Both the position numbers and the translations under genes were made by a program. A stretch of 11,490 nucleotides of DNA from an uncultured bacterium (GTDB taxonomy: Bacteria > Patescibacteriota > Minisyncoccia > Phycocordibacterales > UBA5272): contig CAILKS010000024.1 of the NCBI GenBank assembly GCA_903834855.1, positions 1-11,490 of the forward strand, written 5' to 3'. Below, one piece after another: positions 1 to 5,184 of this stretch. Under the pieces are notes generated by a model. It was not told where the DNA came from. It did no database searches and saw only the letters and a program-made list of their open reading frames with translations. Position 1 is the first letter of the stretch, and each line of letters starts with the position of its first letter.

Positions 1-29
1 GCTCAGGTGTAATCTTTTTATCCATATAA

Positions 30-677
30 TTAAGATATTCGGTTAATAATTTCTAGCATCTCCAGTTTCTTTGCTTTAGAAGTTTCGTCATCAAGGTGTG
101 ACGGTGCATAAAGCGGAATTACTTGTTCTTTCCATTTTGAGATATCGTCTTCTGTAAACCACGCCATGTTGTTACAGCGTGGACATTGAAACACTGTACG
201 AGTTTTACCCATTCTGACTGCTTGCATAAGTACATCGATGTACTGCGTTCCGATGGTGGAAGAGGTTACTTTTCTGTCTGTTACCAAGTCTTTAAATTCC
301 TGAGAATAAACACAAGGAAAAGAAATGTTGATGTTATCTGTAACGCCAGTAGAAAGCCACATGTTTCCATGATCAAGATTCAGATTGTAAGCTTGAAAGC
401 GTACAGTTGGGGCATAGTTAAGAATACTGACTAACTCATTTTCCTTGTCGTCTTCATTTGGAAATGGAAAACGAAACTTGGTAACGTCATCGGTTAGATA
501 ATCTTTAAATGGTATATTATCGTCATCTTTCTCACCTTGTTCTGCTAGTTTTTTAGCAGTGTTTAGACGTAGATAATACATCATCTCGCATGTTCCTATC
601 TTGCTGTTTTTATAGTACTGTCCCATATAGTTATTGTTAGTGAATAGCTGTGGTATATTTACCATTAGCTTTTTCAC
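30..677 (-). CDS. Hypothetical protein with one CxxC zinc-binding-like pair
   Basis: I do not recognise this 215-residue protein. It has no signal peptide or membrane segment and is rich in Asn, Asp and Lys, so it is probably soluble. The only motif is FQCPRCNNMAW near residue 165, which looks like half of a zinc ribbon; the other cysteines (in GTCEMM and PCVYS) are too far away to make an obvious second half. The longest reading starts at GTG (677-675); an in-frame ATG lies four codons later (665-663), and neither has a clear Shine-Dalgarno sequence, so the start is uncertain. The gene points away from the rest of the accessory patch and ends 29 bases from the window edge. With the zinc-ribbon ORF at 1132 and the small ORF at 1888 it may belong to an acquired segment, but that is inference. 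The frame is long and intact, so I believe it is coding. Confidence 0.7.
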   Translation of the reverse strand: MKKLMVNIPQLFTNNNYMGQYYKNSKIGTCEMMYYLRLNTAKKLAEQGEKDDDNIPFKDYLTDDVTKFRFPFPNEDDKENELVSILNYAPTVRFQAYNLNLDHGNMWLSTGVTDNINISFPCVYSQEFKDLVTDRKVTSSTIGTQYIDVLMQAVRMGKTRTVFQCPRCNNMAWFTEDDISKWKEQVIPLYAPSHLDDETSKAKKLEMLEIINRIS

Positions 678-1131
678 GTCTTATTTTATTAATGATAATA
701 GTTGAAACACTCTTGTTAGAGCTGGTTATAATTTCTTTTATTGATTGCACGTTAGTTACTATTGGTTTGCTCGGCTTGTACCGTTATACGAAGCCAAAGA
801 AGGTGTGAGCATTTAAATAATTAATACCTACTTTACCTAAAACAGAAGTAGGGGAACAATGTAATGAACAGATAGGTGTAAGACCACTGTAACTATTAAC
901 AAAAGTCACCAAGCATCCTGTGAAGGCAACTAGAACGATTGTATGGGCTTATTTGGGGTTAGGGGAGTGCTTGTTTTCATTTTAAGGGGTAAAGCGGGTC
1001 CCTTAATTGAAGGTACTTATCTGGACCGGCGAGGGGTACAGGACTTTTGCTTTTATTCCCAAAATCCATTTCAATGGACCAAAAAATATTTTTTCAGATT
1101 TTAAAAGTCGACCAGTAAGGACTTTGTTACT
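678..1131. other. Gene-poor spacer with small hairpins
   Basis: No credible ORF is visible in these 454 bases on either strand. Several short inverted repeats are present: CCTACTT (827-833) with AAGTAGG (846-852), GGTCC (997-1001) with GGACC (1023-1027), and TCCATT (1065-1070) with AATGGA (1073-1078), the last followed by a run of A and T at 1081-1094. The section 900-1060 contains many G runs and looks less AT-rich than the protein genes downstream. It could hold a non-coding RNA, a long leader for the ORF at 1132, or decayed DNA from an earlier insertion. I cannot tell which from the sequence alone. Confidence 0.5.
702..732 (+). promoter_or_regulatory. Possible promoter facing the gene-poor spacer
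   Basis: TTGAAA (702-707) and a perfect TATAAT (727-732) are separated by 19 bases, a bit longer than the ideal 17. It would drive transcription rightward into the spacer from about 739, divergent from the minus-strand gene that starts at 677. There is no ORF for nearly 400 bases after it, so the product would be a long leader or a non-coding RNA. Confidence 0.35.
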
Positions 1132-1674
1132 ATGTGTTATATGAACAACATCACGTACTTTGTAGAAGAATGCACTACTATTACCCCCAAAGAAGTAATA
1201 AGTATTGCAACACCTACTATTGGAAAGAAATATAGAACAGATATAGATTGCTGGTTTGAGAATGAAGACAGGAATATCGTATCTGTGAGTGTTAATGGTA
1301 AAGAGCCTCAAATGATAACTCTTGAGTTTATAGAGATACATTATGGTCAAATGGTTTACTTCAATTGTGGGAAGTGCAGTTCGAGATCAGCAAAGCTTTA
1401 CTTACCTCCACAGGGAATAGAATTTCAATGTAGAGAGTGTGGCAAGTTGAAGTACCGCCTTTCTGCTATCAATTCTAAATCAATTGCTGGAATGGCAATA
1501 TATCGTGCTGTAAAAATAAATATGATTATGGATGCCAGAGCTACTATGAATAGAATTATATACAGAGGGCAGTACACACATCGCTACAATCGTTTCTTAA
1601 AAAAATGCAAATCAGTAGGTCTTCATGAAGTGGTGACTAATGCTCAAAGACTTCTAAAAACAATTAGAATCTAA
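1132..1674 (+). CDS. Zinc-ribbon protein, possible mobile-element accessory
   Basis: This 180-residue protein has a clear four-cysteine zinc ribbon at about residues 79-103: FNCGKCSSR, then KLYLPPQG, then FQCRECGKLKYRL, giving CxxC-17-CxxC. The layout, with a KLYLPP stretch between the two cysteine pairs and an aromatic residue just after the second, is one I recall from small uncharacterised bacterial proteins often found on mobile DNA. The N-terminal part (1-75) looks like a compact beta-rich domain. The C-terminal part (115-180) is basic and helical, rich in Arg and Lys, so nucleic-acid binding is plausible. The start at 1132 has an AAGGA 10 bases upstream; a second ATG three codons later is also possible. 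A purine-rich ribosome site is rare among this window's genes and hints at a different origin. Specific function unknown. Confidence 0.75.
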   Translation: MCYMNNITYFVEECTTITPKEVISIATPTIGKKYRTDIDCWFENEDRNIVSVSVNGKEPQMITLEFIEIHYGQMVYFNCGKCSSRSAKLYLPPQGIEFQCRECGKLKYRLSAINSKSIAGMAIYRAVKINMIMDARATMNRIIYRGQYTHRYNRFLKKCKSVGLHEVVTNAQRLLKTIRI

Positions 1675-1887
1675 GATATTCTTACAAACACAAGATATTA
1701 CCTTCACTGAATTTACGGTACATACGATGTTATTTTGATGTCGAAGCTCTACTTCCAGAGGCAAAATACATAATTCAGCCGGAGTTTTTTAATTCTGTAG
1801 ATATTCTGGCTACTGCCGGTAGTAACACACAACAGTAACTAGGCGGAGACTGTATGTTTAAAATTATAAAGGTGTAGAATAAGGGGC
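1675..1887. other. Spacer between zinc-ribbon ORF and small ORF
   Basis: No ORF of note. There is a small hairpin, CTAC-TGCCG-GTAG, near 1810-1825, and a T run in the phrase GGAGTTTTTTAATTC near 1783-1797 that could act as a weak termination signal. A TAGAAT box (1875-1880) sits seven bases before the next start codon and may be its -10 element. Confidence 0.35.
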
Positions 1888-2034
1888 ATGAAAAAAATCA
1901 AACCAGAAATGAAGGTTGAGTTTATATGGTCAGATGAACCATGGGAAGAAACTGAAAAACGTTTGAACAAGATGTATGATATTCTCTTTGCCGAAGTAGA
2001 AAAAAGTTTAGCTCTTAAAAAGAAGAAGGAATAG
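1888..2034 (+). CDS. Small ORF, 48 residues, charged
   Basis: ATG at 1888 opens a 48-codon frame ending in TAG. The product starts MKKIKPEMKVEFIWSDEPWE, has two tryptophans in a short acidic stretch, then a predicted helix (ETEKRLNKMYDILFAEVEKS) and a lysine-rich end. The alternation of hydrophobic residues in that helix (L, M, I, L, F, V) looks like real protein rather than chance. I have an impression of similar short ORFs beside serine recombinases in Patescibacteria, but no recombinase is present here and I cannot confirm it. AAGGGG lies just one base before the ATG, too close for an ideal ribosome site; a TAGAAT box ends seven bases before the ATG, so a leaderless mRNA is possible. The strong hairpin at 2160-2205 would end its transcript. 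Confidence 0.55.
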   Translation: MKKIKPEMKVEFIWSDEPWEETEKRLNKMYDILFAEVEKSLALKKKKE

Positions 2035-2159
2035 ATAAATATATAGTGTTCGACAGGGTGGGGTAACTATATTTTCTCAGCCCACATTCTAAGATTAGGA
2101 ATGTATGGAATGAATTCACTCTTCATCAATTCAGTTCTAACATTATCGATTACTGCGCA

Positions 2160-2205
2160 CTGAATATAAAATACCCAAGTTAATACTTGGGTATTTTATA
2201 TTCAG
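2160..2205. terminator. 21-bp perfect palindromic terminator
   Basis: The arms 2160-2180 and 2185-2205 are exact reverse complements (21 bp) around a TAAT loop. The inner part is CCCAAGT/ACTTGGG and the outer part is AT-rich (TATTTTATATTC on the 3' arm), so the T-rich tract needed for release lies inside the stem and the signal should work on both strands. It lies about 125 bases after the small ORF. Confidence 0.8.
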
Positions 2206-2218
2206 CTCTGCCACAGAA

Positions 2219-2240
2219 GAAAACAAATTGCTTTGTTTTC
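2219..2240. repeat. Perfect 9-bp hairpin with TTGC loop
   Basis: GAAAACAAA (2219-2227) pairs exactly with TTTGTTTTC (2232-2240). The 3' arm is T-rich, so it could be a second, weak terminator after the 2160-2205 hairpin, or the first helix of the structured element that begins directly at 2243. Confidence 0.6.
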
Positions 2241-2242
2241 GA

Positions 2243-2318
2243 CTGGATTTGAATACGGGGTCGCGAAATCATCTGCGACGAAGGAGCTGATTTTGTGACC
2301 TAATCCAGCCCGGCGCAC
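2243..2318 (+). ncRNA. Nested imperfect palindrome, candidate structured RNA or REP-like element
   Basis: CTGGATT (2243-2249) pairs with AATCCAG (2302-2308). Inside it GGTCGCGAAATC (2259-2270) pairs along 12 bases with GATTTTGTGACC (2289-2300), with two G-T pairs on the plus strand. The join is asymmetric: nine unpaired bases on the left, one on the right. A competing hairpin, GTCGC (2260-2264) with GCGAC (2275-2279), uses part of the same helix. The two G-T pairs are tolerated in RNA, which favours an RNA over a DNA-binding site, and the plus-strand reading. The tail CCCGGCGCACA follows. No known RNA family was recognised. Strand and exact ends are uncertain. Confidence 0.4.
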
Positions 2319-2362
2319 AAAAACAATAAAGCCAACAGTTTATAAAGTACATAGTATTTATT

Positions 2363-2392
2363 TTGTATTTACTATAAACTAGTAACTATAAA
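2363..2392 (+). promoter_or_regulatory. Probable promoter of the HIT/holin-like unit
   Basis: TTGTAT (2363-2368) and TATAAA (2387-2392) are 18 bases apart. Transcription would begin around 2399, giving an untranslated leader of only about a dozen bases without a Shine-Dalgarno sequence. The -10 lies in the second of two ACTATAAACTA copies (2371-2381 and 2385-2395). Confidence 0.4.
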
Positions 2393-2410
2393 CTAAAAAC
2401 TATCTTTCTC

Positions 2411-2797
2411 ATGTCTACAATTTTCACAAAAATCATTGCTGGTGAATTACCTTCTTATAAAATTTATGAAGACGAATTTGTTCTTGCTATTTTAGATATT
2501 AATCCAATTCAAAAAGGGCATTCTCTTGTCATTCCAAAAGTAGAAGTAAACGATCTTTTTTCATTAGATGAAAAAATGTATGATCATGTTATGCACCGCG
2601 TACGATATGTATCACAGCTTTTAAAAGCTAAATTTGACTGTGCACGAGTTTGTATATTGGTAGAAGGGTATAATATTCCTCACGCTCACGTGCACTTAGT
2701 TCCAACTAATTCACCGGCTGACTTTGAAAAGAAGCTAGCCTATGTTGCTTCAAAAGAAGAATTAGAAGAGGTTCATAAATTATTAACTTGTTCATAA
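2411..2797 (+). CDS. HIT-family nucleotide hydrolase/transferase
   Basis: Histidine-triad proteins cleave or transfer nucleoside monophosphates from phosphoramidates, thioesters or dinucleoside polyphosphates; they are cytosolic dimers. The 128-residue length fits the family. The N-terminal phrase FTKIIAGELPSYKIYEDE and the IQKGHSLVIPK segment (about residues 33-43) are typical of the Hint/HinT branch, and the catalytic triad motif is PHAHVHLVP with His91, His93 and His95; by analogy with Hint, His93 is the nucleophile. The cysteines often found near the N-terminus of bacterial HIT proteins (IFCKI) are replaced (IFTKI), so a zinc site there is lost. The start at 2411 matches the family's N-terminus; there is no Shine-Dalgarno sequence. 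The next gene starts two bases after the stop, so the two are almost surely co-transcribed. The exact substrate cannot be read from sequence. Confidence 0.93.
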   Translation: MSTIFTKIIAGELPSYKIYEDEFVLAILDINPIQKGHSLVIPKVEVNDLFSLDEKMYDHVMHRVRYVSQLLKAKFDCARVCILVEGYNIPHAHVHLVPTNSPADFEKKLAYVASKEELEEVHKLLTCS

Positions 2798-2799
2798 AA

Positions 2800-3138
2800 A
2801 TGAATTACGTAATTATACGAACCATAGCAATACTGATCGCAAGTTATGTCACCCACGTTGGTGTACCTATTGTTTTTTCTTTACAAACTGGTTGGATCGC
2901 ATTACTTGTGGCACTTTTACTTGCTGTAATAAATCATACAATTAAACCAATAATTGATATTGTGACAATGCCAATCAATTTTTTTACTCTTGGATTTTTC
3001 TCTCTTGTAATTAATGGTTTAATAATTCTTTTAGCTAGTTATACAGTCTCTGGTTTTATTATCCCATCATTTTTAATGGCTGTTTATTTTTCTATAGTAT
3101 TGTCTATCTTAAACTGGGTTTTGCATATTTTTGAATAA
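2800..3138 (+). CDS. Phage holin family 4-type small membrane protein
   Basis: A 112-residue, very hydrophobic protein with about four membrane segments: near residues 4-21, 25-45, 53-77 and 80-108. The NHTIKPIIDIVTMPINFFTLGFFSLVINGL stretch, given here as NHTIKPIIDI then MPINFFTLG then LVINGL, is the hallmark of the PF04020 family (YvlD-like), which is common in bacterial chromosomes despite the phage-derived name. Its role is not established; a link to envelope stress or membrane organisation is suspected in some bacteria. I chose ATG 2800; an upstream TTG at 2788 overlaps the HIT gene and adds only MFIK. It directly follows the HIT gene with a two-base gap. A promoter-like sequence for the next region begins inside its last codons (TTGCAT, 3121-3126). 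The family call is confident; the function is not. Confidence 0.88.
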   Translation: MNYVIIRTIAILIASYVTHVGVPIVFSLQTGWIALLVALLLAVINHTIKPIIDIVTMPINFFTLGFFSLVINGLIILLASYTVSGFIIPSFLMAVYFSIVLSILNWVLHIFE

Positions 3139-3149
3139 GTATATATAAT
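3121..3149 (+). promoter_or_regulatory. Promoter for the 3156-3360 region
   Basis: A perfect TATAAT (3144-3149) lies 17 bases after TTGCAT (3121-3126). The -35 matches only the TTG of the consensus, but the spacing is ideal. Transcription would start near 3156, just past the end of the holin-like gene, and run into a region with no good ORF. Confidence 0.5.
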
Positions 3150-3155
3150 AAAATA

Positions 3156-3360
3156 GCCTCGAAAGAGGGCGTTATTGTAATCAACAAACCAAGCACGCGC
3201 AAAAGACGGAATCGTGAAAATGTTCTTTTGTTTACATTCGCAAGAAGATTGTAATCGTACCCATTTCTGTGTTGTTTCTCTGTAGTTTAGTTATCTTCTT
3301 GAGAAGTTTCTAACCCGAAAGGGGCAACGCCGTGGCATGAGTCACGGCGTTTCGTATTTA
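3156..3360 (+). ncRNA. Candidate small RNA, about 200 nt, family unknown
   Basis: The stretch is bounded by a promoter-like element on the left and a GC-rich hairpin on the right, and lacks an ATG/GTG/TTG ORF of credible length. It can fold: CCTC-GAAA-GAGG near the 5' end; CAAGAAGAT (3241-3249) with ATCTTCTTG (3293-3301), nine exact pairs; CCC-GAAA-GGG near 3313-3322; and AACGCCGTG with CACGGCGTT at the 3' end. GGCGTT near the 5' end can also pair with AACGCC of the terminator arm, which would open the terminator. Two copies of ATTGTAATC (one near 3174, one near 3248) are also present. Length is in the range of 6S RNA but I cannot match that fold, and it has no SRP, RNase P or tmRNA signatures. 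Confidence 0.4.
3330..3360 (+). terminator. GC-rich hairpin terminator
   Basis: AACGCCGTG pairs with CACGGCGTT (9 bp) around an eight-base loop, GCATGAGT, followed on the plus strand by TTTCGTATTTAT. The T tract is interrupted, so efficiency may be moderate. On the minus strand the hairpin is followed by GCCCC, so it should not work for the leftward gene. Confidence 0.6.
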
Positions 3361-3399
3361 TAAATCTGATTATAATAGCTATATAAAATAGAAATTGAA

Positions 3400-3864
3400 T
3401 TATTTTTTTATATTGATTTCTTCTTCGGTCATTTCCTCAACATCTTCTTGAATCTCATCAACATCCTTTTGAATCTCATCAACATCTTTCTGAATTTCTT
3501 CAATATCTTCTTGTATTTCTTCGTGAGCTTCTTGAATCTCCTCTACATCCTCTGCAATGTCTTCGACATCCTCAGCAATATCTTCCACATCTTCTTGGAT
3601 TTCATCAATATCTTTTTCAACAGCAGCCAAAGCTTTTGCTTGATGGTTCACAGATAATTGAATAAAAATAGAAAGATAAATTGCTTCTAACGAAAGAAGT
3701 GTTGTTAATACAAGTAATACAAATTCAATTTTTATACCAAAAAGTACAAGCCCAAATGATGTGATAAATATAATAGTATGAATTATCAAAGACCAAACAG
3801 ATCCCACACCGTGAGTTATGCCAATAGCTATATTTTCGAGCTTTTCCAACGATTCTTTCTTCAT
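3400..3864 (-). CDS. DUF1003-type membrane protein with acidic heptad-repeat tail
   Basis: With the start at 3864 the protein has 154 residues: a short cytosolic N-terminus (MKKESLEKLENIAIGITHG), two membrane helices (about residues 23-45 and 50-70) and a long tail. The second helix and its exit, LSLEAIYLSIFIQLSVNHQAK, match the DUF1003 signature in which SLEAI..SIF is followed by a polar N/Q-rich end. The tail (about residues 89-144) is eight heptads of the type IQEDVEE/IAEDVED/IQKDVDE, strongly acidic, which should form a coiled coil in the cytosol. A GTG/ATG further upstream (to 3903) adds MLIYYHFHVIVET, but it would overlap the divergent gene. TATAGT ends seven bases before the 3864 ATG, fitting a leaderless mRNA. 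DUF1003 function is unknown; an assembly or scaffold role for the tail is inference. Confidence 0.8.
   Translation of the reverse strand: MKKESLEKLENIAIGITHGVGSVWSLIIHTIIFITSFGLVLFGIKIEFVLLVLTTLLSLEAIYLSIFIQLSVNHQAKALAAVEKDIDEIQEDVEDIAEDVEDIAEDVEEIQEAHEEIQEDIEEIQKDVDEIQKDVDEIQEDVEEMTEEEINIKK
3433..3600 (-). repeat. Eight 21-base tandem units encoding heptads
   Basis: The coding sequence for the DUF1003 tail is an array of eight imperfect 21-base units, each encoding one heptad with Ile/Val at core positions and Asp/Glu elsewhere. Some blocks are identical at DNA level (GAATCTCATCAACATC occurs twice near 3449-3486, as written on the plus strand). Such arrays change length by slippage, so repeat number may differ between strains. 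Confidence 0.75.
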
Positions 3865-3895
3865 TGTTTCCACTATAACATGAAAGTGATAGTAT

Positions 3896-5035
3896 ATGAG
3901 CATGGTAGTAATAATTGTCGCACTCTCAGGAATCTTTTTCTTGTCTGCCGTTATAGGAGGGATATATTTTATTTATTCGTTAATTAATCCAAAAAATAAT
4001 ATGAATGGAGATACAAAGGCAAAAGCATTAGATGTTTTTATTTATTTAGGTATTGGTATTTCTTTGGTTGTGAGTGTTTATAATTTACTTCAAATTTTAT
4101 TTACTGCTATTGATAGAAAGTTTGTTGACGTTCTTAATTCTTCTTATATTGATGTCTATAATAGTGACGTAAGAATGGCTGTAGCATTACTTGTGGTTAT
4201 GTATCCACTTTATGTTCTTCTTTCTTGGTATGTGGCAAAAGACATTGCAAAGTTTTTATATAAGAGAGATTTAACAATTCGTAAGATAATGATATACATA
4301 ACAATCTTCGTGACTGTTTGTAGTCTTATTGGAACACTTGTTTCTATTATTTACACTTATTTAGGAGGAGAGCTTTCTGTAAGATTCGCATATAAAGCTT
4401 TATCTGTATTTGTAGTTTCCCTTGGAGTATTCGGCTATTACTTTTATTCTGTGAAGCGTGATTACTCCATAAAGACTTTTGTTCCAGTGATTTCAACTAC
4501 TGTTGCAACCATCATTGTATTTGCTTCTCTTTTTTGGAGTATAAGTATAGTTGGAACACCAGCTGAAATGCGGGCTAAAAGATTAGACAGTACAAGACTT
4601 TCAAATATTTCTTCTCTCCAACAGCAAGTACTTTCTATTTTTCAAAATACTGATAAATTACCAGTGACACTGGATGAATTAAATGACGTATTTCAGGGGT
4701 ATGCTGTTCCTGTAGATCCTGTGACAAAAGAATCATATGGTTACAAAGTTGTAGAACAGCCTGTTATGAAGTTTAATTACACAACTAATAAAAAAGAAAT
4801 GGCAACAAATGCAGTTTTTGAATTGTGTGCCACTTTTGAAACTGTAAGAAATGTAAATAGTAATGGATATGGAATTAAGAATGCTCCTATTATGCCAGGA
4901 TTTACATCATCTGATATTTCTTATTCTGTATCAAATTATTATTATGAGGGTGATCAAACACCATTTTGGAATCATGAAGCAAGGGAGACTTGTTTTAAAC
5001 GTATTATATCTCCAGACATGTACTACGGGAAGTAA
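3896..5035 (+). CDS. DUF5671-type multi-pass membrane protein with pilin-like C-terminal domain
   Basis: The 379-residue protein has about six membrane segments in the first 220 residues (near 5-28, 46-69, 92-114, 130-155, 165-184 and 195-218). The stretch from KALDVFIYLGIGISLVVSV to LLQILFTAI resembles the DUF5671 family I know from Patescibacteria. After the last helix comes a 160-residue outer domain with features of type II/IV pseudopilins: RLSNISSLQQQVLSIFQNTD, then LPVTLDELND, VPVDPVTKESYGYKV, and FELCATFET. These correspond to the pilin pattern of a helix, a 'DP.T...Y.Y' turn and an 'Y.LCA.FE' strand. Unlike true pilins there is no prepilin cleavage site next to the start. Starts at 3896 or 3902 (ATGAGCATG) are both possible. 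It is divergent from the DUF1003 gene, 31 bases apart, and is followed by a strong terminator. Function unknown; an envelope or surface role is inferred. Confidence 0.82.
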   Translation: MSMVVIIVALSGIFFLSAVIGGIYFIYSLINPKNNMNGDTKAKALDVFIYLGIGISLVVSVYNLLQILFTAIDRKFVDVLNSSYIDVYNSDVRMAVALLVVMYPLYVLLSWYVAKDIAKFLYKRDLTIRKIMIYITIFVTVCSLIGTLVSIIYTYLGGELSVRFAYKALSVFVVSLGVFGYYFYSVKRDYSIKTFVPVISTTVATIIVFASLFWSISIVGTPAEMRAKRLDSTRLSNISSLQQQVLSIFQNTDKLPVTLDELNDVFQGYAVPVDPVTKESYGYKVVEQPVMKFNYTTNKKEMATNAVFELCATFETVRNVNSNGYGIKNAPIMPGFTSSDISYSVSNYYYEGDQTPFWNHEARETCFKRIISPDMYYGK

Positions 5036-5040
5036 TTCAT

Positions 5041-5150
5041 AGCAATTAGCAGTTAGTAAAAAGCAATAAGGAAAATACAAATAACAAGTGGGCGACCAAA
5101 GGTCGCCCACTTGTTATTTCCCTAATTACTAATTACTTACTGCTGTTTGC
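5041..5150. repeat. Nested inverted repeats around a terminator
   Basis: Outside the perfect 19-bp hairpin lies a longer, imperfect pair: AGCAATTAGCAGTTAGTAA (5041-5059) against TTACTTACTGCTGTTTGCT (5133-5151), which match as reverse complements at most positions. The whole spacer is thus one large broken palindrome, an arrangement seen again at 8684-8783. Confidence 0.65.
5079..5119. terminator. 19-bp perfect palindromic terminator
   Basis: AAATAACAAGTGGGCGACC (5079-5097) and its exact reverse complement (5101-5119) flank an AAA loop. The GC core GTGGGCGACC is followed by TTGTTATTT inside the stem on both strands, so termination could work in either direction. It closes the DUF5671/pilin-like gene before leuS. 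Confidence 0.85.
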
Positions 5151-5171
5151 TGGGTCTTCTGCTTGTGTTAG

Positions 5172-5184
5172 TATTAAGGATACT
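5172..5184 (+). promoter_or_regulatory. Possible -10 box or ribosome site just before leuS
   Basis: TATTAA (5172-5177) ends seven bases before the leuS ATG, the same geometry as at three other genes here, which suggests a leaderless mRNA. The same stretch also contains AAGGA four bases before the ATG, so an ordinary but close ribosome site is an alternative. No good -35 at 17 bases. Confidence 0.35.

Noticed and set aside
2243..2308. Integron attC site
   Set aside because: The size and imperfect palindrome fit, but the required GTTRRRY/RYYYAAC ends are missing and no integrase is present.
2236..2320. tmRNA or tRNA gene suggested by GTTTTCGACTGGATTT and the CGGCGCAC end
   Set aside because: The 5' phrase resembles the tmRNA start, but there is no acceptor stem partner, no tag ORF of the usual form, no T-arm and no CCA in place; the length is also wrong.
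2788..2799. TTG start for the holin-like protein, four codons upstream
   Set aside because: It overlaps the end of the HIT gene and adds MFIK, which is not typical; the ATG at 2800 fits the family start better.
3153..3254. 33-codon frame from ATA (ending RKRRNRENVLLFTFARRL) inside the candidate RNA
   Set aside because: It needs an ATA or ATT start and has no ribosome site. Its basic stretch recalls small ribosomal proteins only loosely, so the RNA reading is preferred.
3156..3360. 6S, SRP, RNase P or tmRNA
   Set aside because: No SRP apical-loop motif, no RNase P core motifs and no tmRNA ends are visible; the 6S-type central bubble could not be drawn convincingly. Left as an unknown candidate RNA.
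3433..3600. CRISPR-like array
   Set aside because: The 21-base units are adjacent with no unique spacers and encode regular heptads in an open frame.
3448..3657. Plus-strand hydrophobic ORF rich in Asn, Phe and Ile
   Set aside because: It is the antisense reading of the heptad-repeat region, and its regularity comes from the repeats on the other strand.
3865..3903. Longer N-terminus (13 residues) of the DUF1003 protein
   Set aside because: It would overlap the divergent start codon and remove the TATAGT box; the MKKESL start fits the family better.
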